Of a stretch of 64,000 bases of DNA, positions 21,028 to 32,001 are shown piece after piece. Position 1 is the stretch's first letter. Every line of letters begins with the position of its first letter. This DNA comes from Candidatus Salinicoccus stercoripullorum (GTDB taxonomy: Bacteria; Bacillota; Bacilli; Staphylococcales; Salinicoccaceae). The stretch spans positions 62,001 through 126,000 of the forward strand of contig DXHR01000018.1 in the NCBI GenBank assembly GCA_019113295.1, given 5' to 3'. The notes beneath the pieces were generated by a model. That model was not told where the DNA came from. It ran no database searches and saw nothing but the letters and a program-made list of their open reading frames with translations. Both the position numbers and the translations under genes were made by a program.

Positions 21028-21213
21028 ATTTAATTGCCGCAGTGTATTTATACAGCTGTCCATCAGGGGAAGTGTAGTTTTCCTTAAATTTGTTTGAATT
21101 ATCTGCCATCTATAGTAGTATAAAGGTGAGGTTTACTTTTTTAAAGTGCTTTACACTTGATGGTCAGTATTTCTTACGCTTCTACATCCATTTTTATCCT
21201 TTTCAACATGAGT

Positions 21214-21241
21214 TTGACATAGAATGCCACTCCGTTATACT
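21214..21241 (+). promoter_or_regulatory. Promoter of ehuBCDA
   Basis: TTGACA (21214-21219) and TATACT (21236-21241) are 16 bases apart, about 55 bases before the ehuB start codon. No operator is obvious. Confidence 0.65.
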
Positions 21242-21297
21242 GAGCCTGTACGATGATTCCAATTTAAGGAAAAAATACTTGCTGGGAGGAAAACACT

Positions 21298-22164
21298 TTG
21301 AGGAAAATTTCGATTTTACTTACTTTCGCAGCAGCGCTTGTGCTGAGCGCATGCGGCGGGGGCGGTGGTGAAGACCGTGTTGCCGAACTTCAGGATTCCG
21401 GGACGGTAAACATCGGTTTTGCCAATGAACCGCCTTATGCATATGAAAACTCCGAAACAGGGGAACTCGAGGGTGCGGCAATTGATATTGCGACTGCTGT
21501 ATTCAAAGAAATGGGTGTTGAAAACGTGGAAGGCCATCTGACGGACTGGGGCGAACTGATCCCGGGCGTGCAGGCCGGCCAGTATGATGTCATCACGGCT
21601 GCGATGGCGATCCAGCCTGACAGATGTGAGAACGCATTGTTCGCAGAGCCTGAAATGCAGTATGGTGAGGGCCTCGTAGTCGCTGCAGACAATCCGCATG
21701 ATCTGCACAGCTACGCTGACATCGCAGAAAATCCGGATGTCACTGCGGCGCTCATGGAAGGCACCACCCAGTTTGAATTCCTTGAAAGCGAGGGTGCTGA
21801 TTCAGAGCAGTTCATGTCGGTCGCCGACATACCGGGGCAGCTCTCAGCTGTACAATCCGGCAACGCTGATGTTGCAGCAGCAACAGGTCCGACACTCCGG
21901 GCCGCATATGAATCACTCGGCAGCGATGCGGTGGAAATCGTCGAAGACTTCGAACAGCCTGATATCGAAGGTATCCCGAGCTTCGGTGCCGCCGCATTCA
22001 ACCTGGAGGATGAAGAACTACGCGATGCCTACAATGAAGCACTCGCAACTTTACAAGAAGATGGAACAATTGATGAAATCCTGGATAATTCCGAAGGTTT
22101 CACTGCTGAGGAAAACCGTGTGGAAACTGGCACAAAAACAGCTGCAGAGTTATGTGAAGGTTGA
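21298..22164 (+). CDS. ehuB: Ectoine/hydroxyectoine-type ABC transporter, substrate-binding lipoprotein
   Basis: A 288-residue family 3 binding protein on the outer membrane face. TTG is the start: GGGAGGAAAACACT precedes it, and the frame gives a lipoprotein signal with LSAC (Cys19). The motifs IGFANEPPYAY, AAIDIATAVFKEMGV, LIPGVQAGQYDVITAAM and the PDRCENALFAEP loop match EhuB proteins, including a Cys near the C-terminus (ELCEG). Uptake of ectoine as osmoprotectant or nutrient fits a halophile. Another polar amino acid cannot be excluded. Two permeases and an ATPase follow. Confidence 0.85.
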   Translation: MRKISILLTFAAALVLSACGGGGGEDRVAELQDSGTVNIGFANEPPYAYENSETGELEGAAIDIATAVFKEMGVENVEGHLTDWGELIPGVQAGQYDVITAAMAIQPDRCENALFAEPEMQYGEGLVVAADNPHDLHSYADIAENPDVTAALMEGTTQFEFLESEGADSEQFMSVADIPGQLSAVQSGNADVAAATGPTLRAAYESLGSDAVEIVEDFEQPDIEGIPSFGAAAFNLEDEELRDAYNEALATLQEDGTIDEILDNSEGFTAEENRVETGTKTAAELCEG

Positions 22165-22188
22165 AGTGAAGGTTAATAATCATGCTTT

Positions 22189-22226
22189 GGTCCAGTTATT
22201 CTTCAGGAAAGACTGGACCTTTTTAT
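22189..22226 (+). terminator. Attenuating hairpin between ehuB and ehuC
   Basis: GGTCCAGT / ACTGGACC arms with a 15-base loop, followed by TTTTTATTTT, lie between the binding protein and permease genes. Partial termination here would make more EhuB than membrane subunits. Confidence 0.75.
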
Positions 22227-22247
22227 TTTCTATAAAGGAGGGAGTAC

Positions 22248-22910
22248 ATGTCTGATTCCGTCTTAAACATACTGTCCTACCTGTCCCAGGGTATCTGGAC
22301 AACGGTCAGCATCTTTGTCGCAGCAGCATTTTTTTCATATATCATGGCGTTCATAGCCGGACTTTCAAGAATGGTGAAGAATCCCATCGTGCGGGGCGTT
22401 ACTGCATTTTATGTGGAAGTGTTCAGGGGCACGTCGCTCATCGTCCAGCTGTTCTGGCTGTACTATGCAGTGCCGATACTGTTTGACATCCATCTCGGAA
22501 GCAACTGGATCGTCGGTGTGATCGCCATCGGCCTGAACTACGGCGCCTACATGTCGGAGGTCGTCAGGACTTCGATCCTCGCTGTGGACAAAGGGCAGAC
22601 GGAGGCAGCCATCGCACTGAACCTGAGCCCGGTGCAGCGCATGAGGCACATCATCCTGCCGCAGGCACTCAGGCTGATGCTGCCGGAGTTCGGCAACTAT
22701 TCCATACAGATACTAAAAGGGACCGCACTCGTATCCCTGATCGGTCTCACAGATATACTCTACTACGGTGATATTTACCGTTCGACGAACCTTTCCGAAG
22801 GTCCGATGGCCTACCTGATGGTGCTCATCATCTACTTCATCATCGCACTGCCGCTGATATGGCTGTCCAAAAAAGGTGAAAAAGTCGCGAAGAAAGGGGT
22901 GGCAGGCTGA
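22248..22910 (+). CDS. ehuC: Ectoine-type ABC transporter permease
   Basis: A 220-residue permease of the HisM/GlnP type with about five membrane segments. The family loop is seen as EVFRGTSLIVQLFWLYYAVP, and the ATPase-contact loop as KGQTEAAIALNLSPVQRMRHIILPQALRLMLPEFGN. The ATG has AAAGGAGGG upstream. Its TGA overlaps the ATG of the next permease by one base (TGATG), so the two should be made in equal amounts. Confidence 0.85.
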   Translation: MSDSVLNILSYLSQGIWTTVSIFVAAAFFSYIMAFIAGLSRMVKNPIVRGVTAFYVEVFRGTSLIVQLFWLYYAVPILFDIHLGSNWIVGVIAIGLNYGAYMSEVVRTSILAVDKGQTEAAIALNLSPVQRMRHIILPQALRLMLPEFGNYSIQILKGTALVSLIGLTDILYYGDIYRSTNLSEGPMAYLMVLIIYFIIALPLIWLSKKGEKVAKKGVAG

Positions 22911-23605
22911 TGTGGAGCTGGGAAACATTCATTGATGCATTCCCTTTCGTCATAAAAGGGATAAACGTTACACTCGGCCTGACTTTCACAAGCTATGCAC
23001 TGGCCATTGCAGCCGGCTTCATCTGGCTCGCCCTGGAGTCGACACCGGTCAGGCCATTCAATTTCGTGATCTACTGGATCCGTGAGTTCATCCGGTCGAC
23101 ACCGCCGATTGTACAGATATTCTTCCTGTACTTTGCCTGGCCGATGGTCCCGTATATCGGGACATCGTTCACTCCGTTCATCGCAGCGATGATCGCCCTC
23201 GGCGTCCATTTCTCGACCTATATAGCGGAAGTTTACCGTTCGGGTATAGAAAGTGTCGACAAAGGACAGTGGGAAGCTGCAAAAGCACTGAATTTCTCCA
23301 AAAAAGATACATGGATGAAAATTGTGCTCCCTCAGGCGCTCCCCCCTACCATACCGATGCTCGGCAACTATCTGATCATCCTGTTCAAGGAAGTGCCGCT
23401 CGCAGCGACGATCGGCGTGGTCGGCATACTGAGCCTGGGAAGGACATACGGTGCCAACACCTGGTCATACATCGAACCGCTGACAATCGTCGCCCTGCTG
23501 TTCCTTCTGCTCAGTTATCCTTCCGCCCTCCTCATCAGGAAGCTCGAGGATAAAGTGAACCGCAGATTCGACAAAAAGAACACGAAAGTGAAGGTGACAG
23601 AATAA
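22910..23605 (+). CDS. ehuD: Ectoine-type ABC transporter permease
   Basis: A 231-residue second permease of the pair, forming a heterodimeric channel with the upstream one. Motifs are REFIRSTPPIVQIFFLYFAWP and KGQWEAAKALNFSKKDTWMKIVLPQALPPTIPMLGNYLI, again of the polar amino acid and ectoine type. Its stop codon overlaps the start of the ATPase gene by one base (TAATG). Confidence 0.85.
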   Translation: MWSWETFIDAFPFVIKGINVTLGLTFTSYALAIAAGFIWLALESTPVRPFNFVIYWIREFIRSTPPIVQIFFLYFAWPMVPYIGTSFTPFIAAMIALGVHFSTYIAEVYRSGIESVDKGQWEAAKALNFSKKDTWMKIVLPQALPPTIPMLGNYLIILFKEVPLAATIGVVGILSLGRTYGANTWSYIEPLTIVALLFLLLSYPSALLIRKLEDKVNRRFDKKNTKVKVTE

Positions 23606-24375
23606 TGGAACCGATCGTTCAATATAAGGATGTCCATAAATCATTCGGTGACGTCCATGTACTCAAGGGAATCAATCTGGATATCCATCCTACTGAGAAA
23701 ATCGCCATCATCGGACCCAGCGGCTCCGGCAAGACGACGATCATCCGGCTTCTTATGACGCTCGAGGAACCGACGGAAGGCGATATCATCGTCGACGGGC
23801 AGAACCTGTGGAAGATGGAATCAGGAAAAGGGATGAAGAAAGCCAGTGAAAAACATCTCGGCATCGTGCGCAATGACATCGGCATGGTGTTCCAGCACTT
23901 CAACCTGTTCCCCCATAAGACCATTCTGGATAACTGTGTTGTCCCGCTCGTCAATGTAAGGAAGATGAAAAAGAGTGAAGCGGTGGAGCTGTCGAAGCAG
24001 ATGCTGGACCGGGTCGGACTCGGTGACAAATACGAATCATATCCGACCCAGCTCTCAGGCGGACAGAAACAGCGCGTCGCCATGGCGCGGGCGCTCGTGA
24101 TGAAGCCGAAGATCATGCTGTTCGACGAAGTTACATCCGCACTTGACCCGGAGCTCGTCGGCGAAGTGCTCGAAGTCATCCGGGACCTCGCGGATAACGA
24201 GGATATGGCGATGGTGCTCGTCACACATGAAATGGATTTCGCACTTGAAGTCGCAGACCGGGTACTGTTCCTTGACGAAGGTGTAATCGCTGAATCCGGC
24301 ACCGCTGAAGAAGTCATAAATGAATCCGATAACCCGCGGCTGCAGGATTTCCTGCGCAGATTCCGCGGTGAATAG
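23605..24375 (+). CDS. ehuA: Ectoine-type ABC transporter ATPase
   Basis: A 256-residue ATPase of the polar amino acid uptake group. Walker A is GPSGSGKTT (about residues 37-45), the signature is LSGGQKQRVAMARA and Walker B is IMLFDEVTSALD, followed by the H-loop VLVTHEMDFA. It is the last gene of the operon, with a strong terminator after it. The order B-C-D-A differs from the A-B-C-D order known from Sinorhizobium ehu. No ectoine breakdown (eut/doe) gene is nearby. Confidence 0.87.
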   Translation: MEPIVQYKDVHKSFGDVHVLKGINLDIHPTEKIAIIGPSGSGKTTIIRLLMTLEEPTEGDIIVDGQNLWKMESGKGMKKASEKHLGIVRNDIGMVFQHFNLFPHKTILDNCVVPLVNVRKMKKSEAVELSKQMLDRVGLGDKYESYPTQLSGGQKQRVAMARALVMKPKIMLFDEVTSALDPELVGEVLEVIRDLADNEDMAMVLVTHEMDFALEVADRVLFLDEGVIAESGTAEEVINESDNPRLQDFLRRFRGE

Positions 24376-24385
24376 TATCACAGTT

Positions 24386-24416
24386 CCATCCGGTCTTCGG
24401 GACCGGGTGGATTTTT
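24386..24416 (+). terminator. Terminator of ehuBCDA
   Basis: CCATCCGGTC / GACCGGGTGG arms with one G-U pair, a TTCGG loop, and ATTTTT, 10 bases after the stop codon. Confidence 0.9.
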
Positions 24417-24570
24417 ATTGCTTAAAATTCCTCCTCCTAAAAAAATGATACATTATATCCTAAATGAACAAATACGGTTTAAATGCGAACTATTACAATA
24501 CCGGAAACGATTTTCTTTGTTATATTTAACGAACCGGGTTTTATTTCATTTAAATTTTTTTGGCACAATT

Positions 24571-24584
24571 TGACAGCGTTTTCA
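24571..24584 (+). promoter_or_regulatory. cre-like site upstream of the AGCS carrier gene
   Basis: TGACAGCGTTTTCA matches the cre consensus with one mismatch. It lies 20-33 bases before the start codon, likely in the early transcribed region, which fits repression. I could not identify the promoter with confidence. Confidence 0.55.
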
Positions 24585-24603
24585 TTAAAATGGGAGTGGG
24601 ATT

Positions 24604-25992
24604 ATGTTAGAGGTTTTAAATCGTATCAACGCAGTGCTCTGGGGACCGCCCAGCTTGATACTGCTCGCCGGAACAGGTCTCTTTTTAACATTTCAGCTGA
24701 AGGGTCTGCAGTTCTCAAAATTATGGTATGCTTTCAGACTGGCATTCACCAAAGACAAAGAAGATGCAGGTGCCGAAGGGGATGTCAGCAATTTCAAGGC
24801 ACTCATGACTTCCCTTGCCGGAATGATCGGCAACGGAAATATTGCCGGTGTTGCGACAGCCATCACACTTGGCGGCCCGGGCGCCCTCTTCTGGATGTGG
24901 CTCGTCGGTCTGCTCGGCATGGCCACAAAATACGCGGAAGCCCTGCTCGCCCAGATCTACAGGGTCAAAAACAAGGACGGCGAGTATTCCAGCGGCCCGA
25001 TGTACTACATAGAAAAGGGCATTGGACGGAAGTTCAAATGGCTGGCGGTGCTGTTCGCCTTCTTCGCTGCATTCGCAGCGCTCGGCATCGGCAACGGTGT
25101 CCAGTCCAATACGATCGCCGATGTCATGGACAACAGCTTCTTTGTACCCGGCTGGGTTACAGGGGTCCTCCTTGTGATACTCACCGGCCTGATCGTCTTC
25201 GGGGGCATCAGGCGGATCAGCAACGTCGCCGGCATATTCGTGCCGGTCATGGCGATCCTTTATATCGGCAGTTCCATCCTGATACTCATATTGAACTATG
25301 ATCAGATCATCCCTGCATTCGGACTCATTTTCAAACATGCCTTCACTCCGGTGTCGGCTGCAGGCGGTTTTTCGGGCATAGTCGTCGCCCAGGCGATGCA
25401 GCACGGCGTTTCCAAAGGAATCTTCTCCAACGAAGCCGGTCTCGGTACCGTTGCACTGATTGCAGGAAACGCCCGGACGACCCACCCGGTGAAGCAGGCG
25501 CTCGTCGCGATGACCGGTACATTCATCGTCACGATCGTCGTGTGTACAATGACCGGCCTCGTCCTGATCGTGACCGGATTCTGGGATGCTTCAGGCGGCC
25601 TCCTCTCCGGAGTCAAACATGATCCGGGGCTTGAAGCCGGTGCCCTGACCAGTGCAGCATTCGGTTCCAGCCTCGGGATCGCCGGCGAGTACATCGTCTC
25701 CATATCCGTCATATTCTTCGGATTCTCGACGATCATCGCGTGGTATGTATACGGCACCAAATGCTTCGAATACCTTTTTGGGCTGAAATACGTCGCGGTA
25801 TATGGAGTCATCTACATCACCGCGACATTCCTCGGCACAGTGATGGACCTTTCCACCGTGTGGGCGTTCGCCGATACAGCCAACGCTCTCATGATGATAC
25901 CCAACCTGATCGGGCTGCTCTTCCTTTATAAAGTGATCCGGACAGAAACACAGAAATTCTTCGCCAATCCGGTCGAAAGGACAAATATGTAG
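24604..25992 (+). CDS. Sodium:alanine/glycine symporter (AGCS family)
   Basis: A 462-residue inner-membrane carrier with about 10-11 membrane segments that imports alanine or glycine with Na+. Family signatures are SFAL-type SLAGMIGNGNIAGVATAITLGGPG (about residues 70-93), KYAEALLAQIYRVK, SSGPMYYIEKGIG and SNEAGLGTVALIAG. The ATG has GGGAGTGGG upstream. The cre-like site suggests carbon control. The stop codon is followed at once by repeat array 2, so the array would lie in its 3' untranslated region. Confidence 0.92.
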   Translation: MLEVLNRINAVLWGPPSLILLAGTGLFLTFQLKGLQFSKLWYAFRLAFTKDKEDAGAEGDVSNFKALMTSLAGMIGNGNIAGVATAITLGGPGALFWMWLVGLLGMATKYAEALLAQIYRVKNKDGEYSSGPMYYIEKGIGRKFKWLAVLFAFFAAFAALGIGNGVQSNTIADVMDNSFFVPGWVTGVLLVILTGLIVFGGIRRISNVAGIFVPVMAILYIGSSILILILNYDQIIPAFGLIFKHAFTPVSAAGGFSGIVVAQAMQHGVSKGIFSNEAGLGTVALIAGNARTTHPVKQALVAMTGTFIVTIVVCTMTGLVLIVTGFWDASGGLLSGVKHDPGLEAGALTSAAFGSSLGIAGEYIVSISVIFFGFSTIIAWYVYGTKCFEYLFGLKYVAVYGVIYITATFLGTVMDLSTVWAFADTANALMMIPNLIGLLFLYKVIRTETQKFFANPVERTNM

Positions 25993-26000
25993 CATAAAGA

Positions 26001-26183
26001 GCGGCCGCCGTTTTCGATACGGAGGCCGGGAATCTCATTTGGCGGCCGCCGTCTGTCTGACCGGGGCCGGGAACACGCAATGCCGGCCGCCGTTTTCGAT
26101 ACGAGGGCCGGCAATCCCATTTGGCGGCCGCCGTCTGTCTGACCGGGGCCGGAAACACGCAATGCCGGCCGCCGTTTTCCGAA
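26001..26183. repeat. Array 2 of 41-bp GC-rich hairpin repeats (4 copies plus a partial)
   Basis: CGGCCGCCG recurs at 26002, 26043, 26084, 26125 and 26166, exactly 41 bases apart. Units at 26020-26060 and 26102-26142 (ending GTCTGTCTGA) alternate with units at 26061-26101 and 26143-26183 (core GAACACGCAATG or AAACACGCAATG), giving an 82-base dimer repeated twice. Each unit has GGCCGG on one side and CGGCCGCCG on the other, as in array 1 and in the same orientation. It starts 8 bases after the AGCS carrier stop codon and ends 24 bases before the clpB terminator. The two genes converge. Confidence 0.9.
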
Positions 26184-26207
26184 ACACCTCAGCGACAGCA
26201 CAAAAAT

Positions 26208-26232
26208 GCCTCTCCGGCACAGCCGGGGAGGC
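26208..26232 (-). terminator. Terminator of clpB, possibly bidirectional
   Basis: GCCTCTCCGGC / GCCGGGGAGGC arms with a 3-base loop. The minus strand continues ATTTTTG, and the plus strand continues TTAATTTTATT, so it could also stop transcripts from the AGCS carrier gene. Confidence 0.85.
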
Positions 26233-26238
26233 TTAATT

Positions 26239-28839
<2,601 letters not shown>

Positions 28840-28876
28840 GTATGTCACTCCTTTGATAAAAAGTGTTCCAGCAGAG

Positions 28877-28893
28877 TTTGACCTTTTTTGACC
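28877..28893 (-). promoter_or_regulatory. CtsR operator of clpB
   Basis: On the minus strand GGTCAAA-AAA-GGTCAAA is an exact match to the CtsR heptad repeat. It begins 9 bases after the -10 box, so it covers the start of the transcript. Confidence 0.95.
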
Positions 28894-28901
28894 ATAATTC
28901 A

Positions 28902-28929
28902 ATTATACACTTTTTACCCGCGTTTTCAA
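28902..28929 (-). promoter_or_regulatory. Promoter of clpB
   Basis: TTGAAA (28929-28924) and TATAAT (28907-28902) are 16 bases apart on the minus strand, immediately upstream of the CtsR box. Confidence 0.8.
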
Positions 28930-28995
28930 GTATTTGATAGCTTTTCAAACCGAATTAATTTATATTATATCTTAGGGATTTTAGGAGGTCTTACT

Positions 28996-29820
28996 TTGGA
29001 CATCATACTTATCATCAAATATGTATTCTTGGGGCTCTTGCAGGGGATCACTGAACCGATACCCGTCTCTTCAAGCGGCCATCTTGTCATAGCACGGGAA
29101 CTGTTCAATATCGAAGCCAGGGGGCTTTCATTTGAAATTTTCCTGAACACCGCATCACTGCTGGCCATCCTGTTCGTGTACAGGAGCGATATTCTGGCGA
29201 TACTTTCCAACCTGTACAGGTATTTCTTCAGACGTGCCCGGGATGAAGAAGCCGTAAAGGATTTCAAATACACCATGTATCTCATCATCGCGACGATTCC
29301 TGTCGGCATACTCGGTGTACTGCTCAAGGATGTGATCGGCGACAACATCTCAATGGGCTTTGTCGGCGTCATGCTGCTCGTGACCGGGCTTGCGCTCTGG
29401 TTCATCAAGAACAAGCGCGGCCAGAAGCGCGACGGTGAACTCACTGTGCGTGACTCCATCATCGTGGGTCTTGCGCAGTGTATCGCACTCACTCCCGGCA
29501 TCAGCCGGAGCGGTGCAACGCTCGTCGGCTCCATGGCGGTCGGGCTCAACCAGAAGAGCGCACTCCGGTTCGTGTTCCTGCTCTACATTCCGGTGTCACT
29601 CGGCACTGCACTCATTTCAGTCGGGGACATCGTGAACGATCCGGAGATCGCGACACTCGCCCTGCCGTATACACTCAGTTTCCTGGTGACTCTCGCCGCC
29701 ACATACTTCGCTGTAAAGTGGCTGCAGAACGTCATGCAGAACGGCAACCTCGCAATCTTCAGCTACTACTGCTTTGCGCTTGGAACATTTTCCATACTCT
29801 ACTATTATATTTTCGTGTGA
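28996..29820 (+). CDS. uppP: Undecaprenyl-diphosphate phosphatase
   Basis: A 274-residue membrane enzyme that recycles the lipid carrier of cell wall synthesis; overproduction gives bacitracin resistance. The catalytic motifs are QGITEPIPVSSSGHL (residues 16-30) and PGISRSGATL (167-176). TTG 28996 is the start because TAGGAGG precedes it and homologues begin here; the frame is open upstream without similarity. It is transcribed divergently from clpB. Confidence 0.94.
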   Translation: MDIILIIKYVFLGLLQGITEPIPVSSSGHLVIARELFNIEARGLSFEIFLNTASLLAILFVYRSDILAILSNLYRYFFRRARDEEAVKDFKYTMYLIIATIPVGILGVLLKDVIGDNISMGFVGVMLLVTGLALWFIKNKRGQKRDGELTVRDSIIVGLAQCIALTPGISRSGATLVGSMAVGLNQKSALRFVFLLYIPVSLGTALISVGDIVNDPEIATLALPYTLSFLVTLAATYFAVKWLQNVMQNGNLAIFSYYCFALGTFSILYYYIFV

Positions 29821-29822
29821 AT

Positions 29823-29857
29823 AAAATTCCCGGGTCTCTGGATCCGGGAATTTTGCA
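29823..29857 (+). terminator. Terminator of uppP
   Basis: Perfect 11-base arms AAAATTCCCGG / CCGGGAATTTT around a 10-base loop, directly after the stop codon. Confidence 0.85.
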
Positions 29858-29858
29858 T

Positions 29859-29885
29859 TAAAAAAGCACCTGCAAAAGCAGGTGC
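29859..29885 (-). terminator. Terminator of the DUF59 gene
   Basis: On the minus strand GCACCTGC-TTTT-GCAGGTGC followed by TTTTTT, 15 bases after the stop codon. With the uppP terminator it fills this convergent gap, which has no 41-bp repeat array. Confidence 0.9.
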
Positions 29886-29900
29886 CCGTCTTATATGATC

Positions 29901-30209
29901 TTAGCTCACGCCAAGAGCGATTTTTGCGTAACGGCTCATCTTGTCTTTGCCCCATGGCGGGTTCCAGACGATGTTGACTTCGGTCTCTTTCACTTCTGGC
30001 AGTTCGCCGAGTGCAGTTTCCACCTGTTCGACAATCTGCGGCCCCATCGGGCAGCCCATGGATGTGAGTGTCATCTCGACACCGGCTTTGCCATCTTCGT
30101 CGAGATGTACACCGTACACAAGTCCAAGGTTCACAATGTCTATGCCAAGCTCAGGGTCGATTACGTTCTCAAGCGCACCCATCATGCTTTCTTCCATCGC
30201 TTTATCCAT
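29901..30209 (-). CDS. MIP18/DUF59 family iron-sulfur assembly factor
   Basis: A 102-residue protein of the SufT/PaaD-like DUF59 family, which helps mature iron-sulfur proteins. The key motifs are VIDPELGIDIVNLGLVY (residues 16-32) and TLTSMGCPMGPQIV with Cys53. ATG 30209 has GGAG eight bases upstream; an upstream GTG is less likely. It is a single-gene unit in the same neighbourhood as in S. aureus. Confidence 0.9.
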   Translation of the reverse strand: MDKAMEESMMGALENVIDPELGIDIVNLGLVYGVHLDEDGKAGVEMTLTSMGCPMGPQIVEQVETALGELPEVKETEVNIVWNPPWGKDKMSRYAKIALGVS

Positions 30210-30256
30210 CAATATCACTCCTTCTTAGAGTATATACCATTAATATACCAAAAAAA

Positions 30257-30285
30257 TTACACTATTAAAATATAAATGATATGAT
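30257..30285 (+). promoter_or_regulatory. Promoter of the HAD-DegV-reductase operon
   Basis: TTACAC (30257-30262) and TATGAT (30280-30285) are 17 bases apart, 35 bases before the first start codon. Confidence 0.5.
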
Positions 30286-30320
30286 AGTTTTATGAAAGAT
30301 TAACAAGGAGTATACAACTG

Positions 30321-31139
30321 ATGCACAAACATTTAATATGTCTGGACCTGGACGGTACACTTCTCACATATGAGAAGAAGATCAGTCCATATACAAAGAA
30401 AGTGCTGATGCACTTGAAAGAGATGGGTCATGAAATCATGATCTCCACCGGCCGCCCGTACAGGGCTAGTGAGCCCTACTACCGGGAGCTTGAAATGTCG
30501 ACGCCTGTCGTCAATTTCAACGGGGCGTTCGTCCACCATCCACAGGATCTTTATTTCAAGACGGTCCATGAAGAACTGGACCTTGAAGTGGCGAAGGAGA
30601 TAGTGGACCGGGTGCCGGATTTGAACATAAAGAACATCATCGCCGAAGTGAAGGACAATGTCTACATCCACTACCATGATGAAGTGCTGTTCGAAGCGTT
30701 CAGCATGGGCAACCCGCAGGTGAAGATCGGCAACCTGGTGCAGAACATAGAGTCGGGGCCGACTTCCATACTGATTCAGGCCGAAGAACCGGAAGTTCCG
30801 GGGATCCGCAAAGCGCTCGATGACCTGTTTGCCGAAACGATTGAACACCGCCGCTGGGGCGCACCCTACCCGGTGATTGAGATTGTCAAGAAAGGTATCA
30901 ACAAGGCGGTTGGCGTCGATTATGCACGGGGCTACCTCGGTATCAGCCAGGAGCATACCATCGCATTCGGCGACGAGGACAATGACACTGAAATGATAAA
31001 ATTCGCCAGGCACGGCGTTGCCATGGGCAACGCCATCGAAGAGGTCAAAGAAGCGGCCGACTATGTGACAGATTCGAACGACACCGACGGAATCGGTAAA
31101 TTCCTGAATGCGCATTTCGAATTGAATATACAACCATAA
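30321..31139 (+). CDS. Cof-type HAD-superfamily phosphatase (IIB)
   Basis: A 272-residue cytoplasmic phosphatase of the Cof/YidA group, acting on small phosphorylated metabolites such as sugar phosphates or flavin precursors. HAD motif I is DLDGTLL (residues 9-15), motif II is ISTGRPY, and motif IV is AFGDEDNDTEMI. The cap domain lies between. It is the first of three closely spaced genes (18 bases to degV). The substrate cannot be told from sequence. Confidence 0.9.
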   Translation: MHKHLICLDLDGTLLTYEKKISPYTKKVLMHLKEMGHEIMISTGRPYRASEPYYRELEMSTPVVNFNGAFVHHPQDLYFKTVHEELDLEVAKEIVDRVPDLNIKNIIAEVKDNVYIHYHDEVLFEAFSMGNPQVKIGNLVQNIESGPTSILIQAEEPEVPGIRKALDDLFAETIEHRRWGAPYPVIEIVKKGINKAVGVDYARGYLGISQEHTIAFGDEDNDTEMIKFARHGVAMGNAIEEVKEAADYVTDSNDTDGIGKFLNAHFELNIQP

Positions 31140-31157
31140 TCGAGAGGGGCGATTGAT

Positions 31158-32000
31158 ATGCAGTTATTCGCAGACAGCTGTTCTGATATATCACAGCAGG
31201 ACTTCAAGGAAAAGAACATTGAATTCGTTCCGCTGAAAATCACTATCGACGACAAAGAGTACCTGGATCAGATTGAGATATCGAGCCAGGAAGTGCTTGA
31301 TGAAATAGCGGACGGCAAACGCCCGCTTACCAGCCAGGCGAACCCCGGACAGTTCACCGACATGTTCAGGCCTTACGTTGAGAAGGGCGAGCCGATCCTC
31401 TACATCGCATTTTCAAGCGAACTTTCCGGCACATGGCAGAGTGCTGTCATTGCACGGGACACGATTCTTGAGGAACATCCCGATGCAGACATCACGATCA
31501 TTGATACGAAGGCGGCGAGCTACGGGCTCGGCCTCATCGTCGAGCGCGCACACGGCTATCTGGAAGAGGGGGTTCCGAAGGAGGAGCTCCTCGAAAAAAT
31601 TGAAAGTGATGTGAAAAGCATCCGCCACTTCTTTACTGTGGACGATCTGGATTACCTCGCCAAAGGCGGCCGCCTGTCCAAAGGCCAGGCCTTCCTCGGC
31701 GGGCTGCTCAACATCAAACCTCTGCTCCATGTCGAAGACGGCAGGCTCGTTCCCCTGGAAAAGCACAGAGGCATCAAGAAGGTCCACTCGAGCATGGTCA
31801 AGCACATGCAGGCGGACAACGTTGCGGGTGAAGTCCACATCACTCATGCGAATGCACAGAAACAGGCGGAGCAGCTCCAGAAGAAGATCATGGAGGAGAC
31901 GGATGCCCGGAGTGTCAAAATCAGCATGATCGGCCCGACAATCAGCAGCCACACCGGCAATGGTACGGTTGCCCTATTCTACTTCAACGAAGGTGTGTAA
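31158..32000 (+). CDS. DegV family fatty acid-binding protein
   Basis: A 280-residue DegV/FakB-type protein. In S. aureus such proteins carry a fatty acid to the FakA kinase for phosphorylation. Conserved features are FADSCSDI at the start, TSQANPGQF (the TSQPS-like motif), AFSSELSGTWQSA, LDYLAKGGRLSKGQAF and the C-terminal SSHTGNGTVALF. The ATG has GAGGGGCGATTG upstream. A partner fakA is not in the window, so the lipid role is by family analogy. Confidence 0.9.
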   Translation: MQLFADSCSDISQQDFKEKNIEFVPLKITIDDKEYLDQIEISSQEVLDEIADGKRPLTSQANPGQFTDMFRPYVEKGEPILYIAFSSELSGTWQSAVIARDTILEEHPDADITIIDTKAASYGLGLIVERAHGYLEEGVPKEELLEKIESDVKSIRHFFTVDDLDYLAKGGRLSKGQAFLGGLLNIKPLLHVEDGRLVPLEKHRGIKKVHSSMVKHMQADNVAGEVHITHANAQKQAEQLQKKIMEETDARSVKISMIGPTISSHTGNGTVALFYFNEGV

Positions 32001-32001
32001 T

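Larger units (their letters stand above)
20983..21297 (+). other. Intergenic region between glpD and ehuB
   Basis: No gene of its own. It contains the glpD terminator (20998-21027) and the ehu promoter (21214-21241). The rest is AT-rich, with no repeats or other signals that I can support. Confidence 0.6.

Noticed and set aside
21090-21371. Small frame between glpD and ehuB
   Set aside because: It runs over the ehu promoter into ehuB in another frame, without a ribosome site or similarity.
24562-24580. Sigma-54-like sequence TGGCAC upstream of the AGCS carrier
   Set aside because: The downstream half does not have the needed TTGC spacing, and staphylococci lack sigma-54. The cre reading explains the site better.
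24483-25301. Open frame starting upstream of the AGCS carrier gene
   Set aside because: It runs in another frame through the carrier gene with a low-complexity Arg/Cys-rich translation. The AGCS frame is clearly the coding one.
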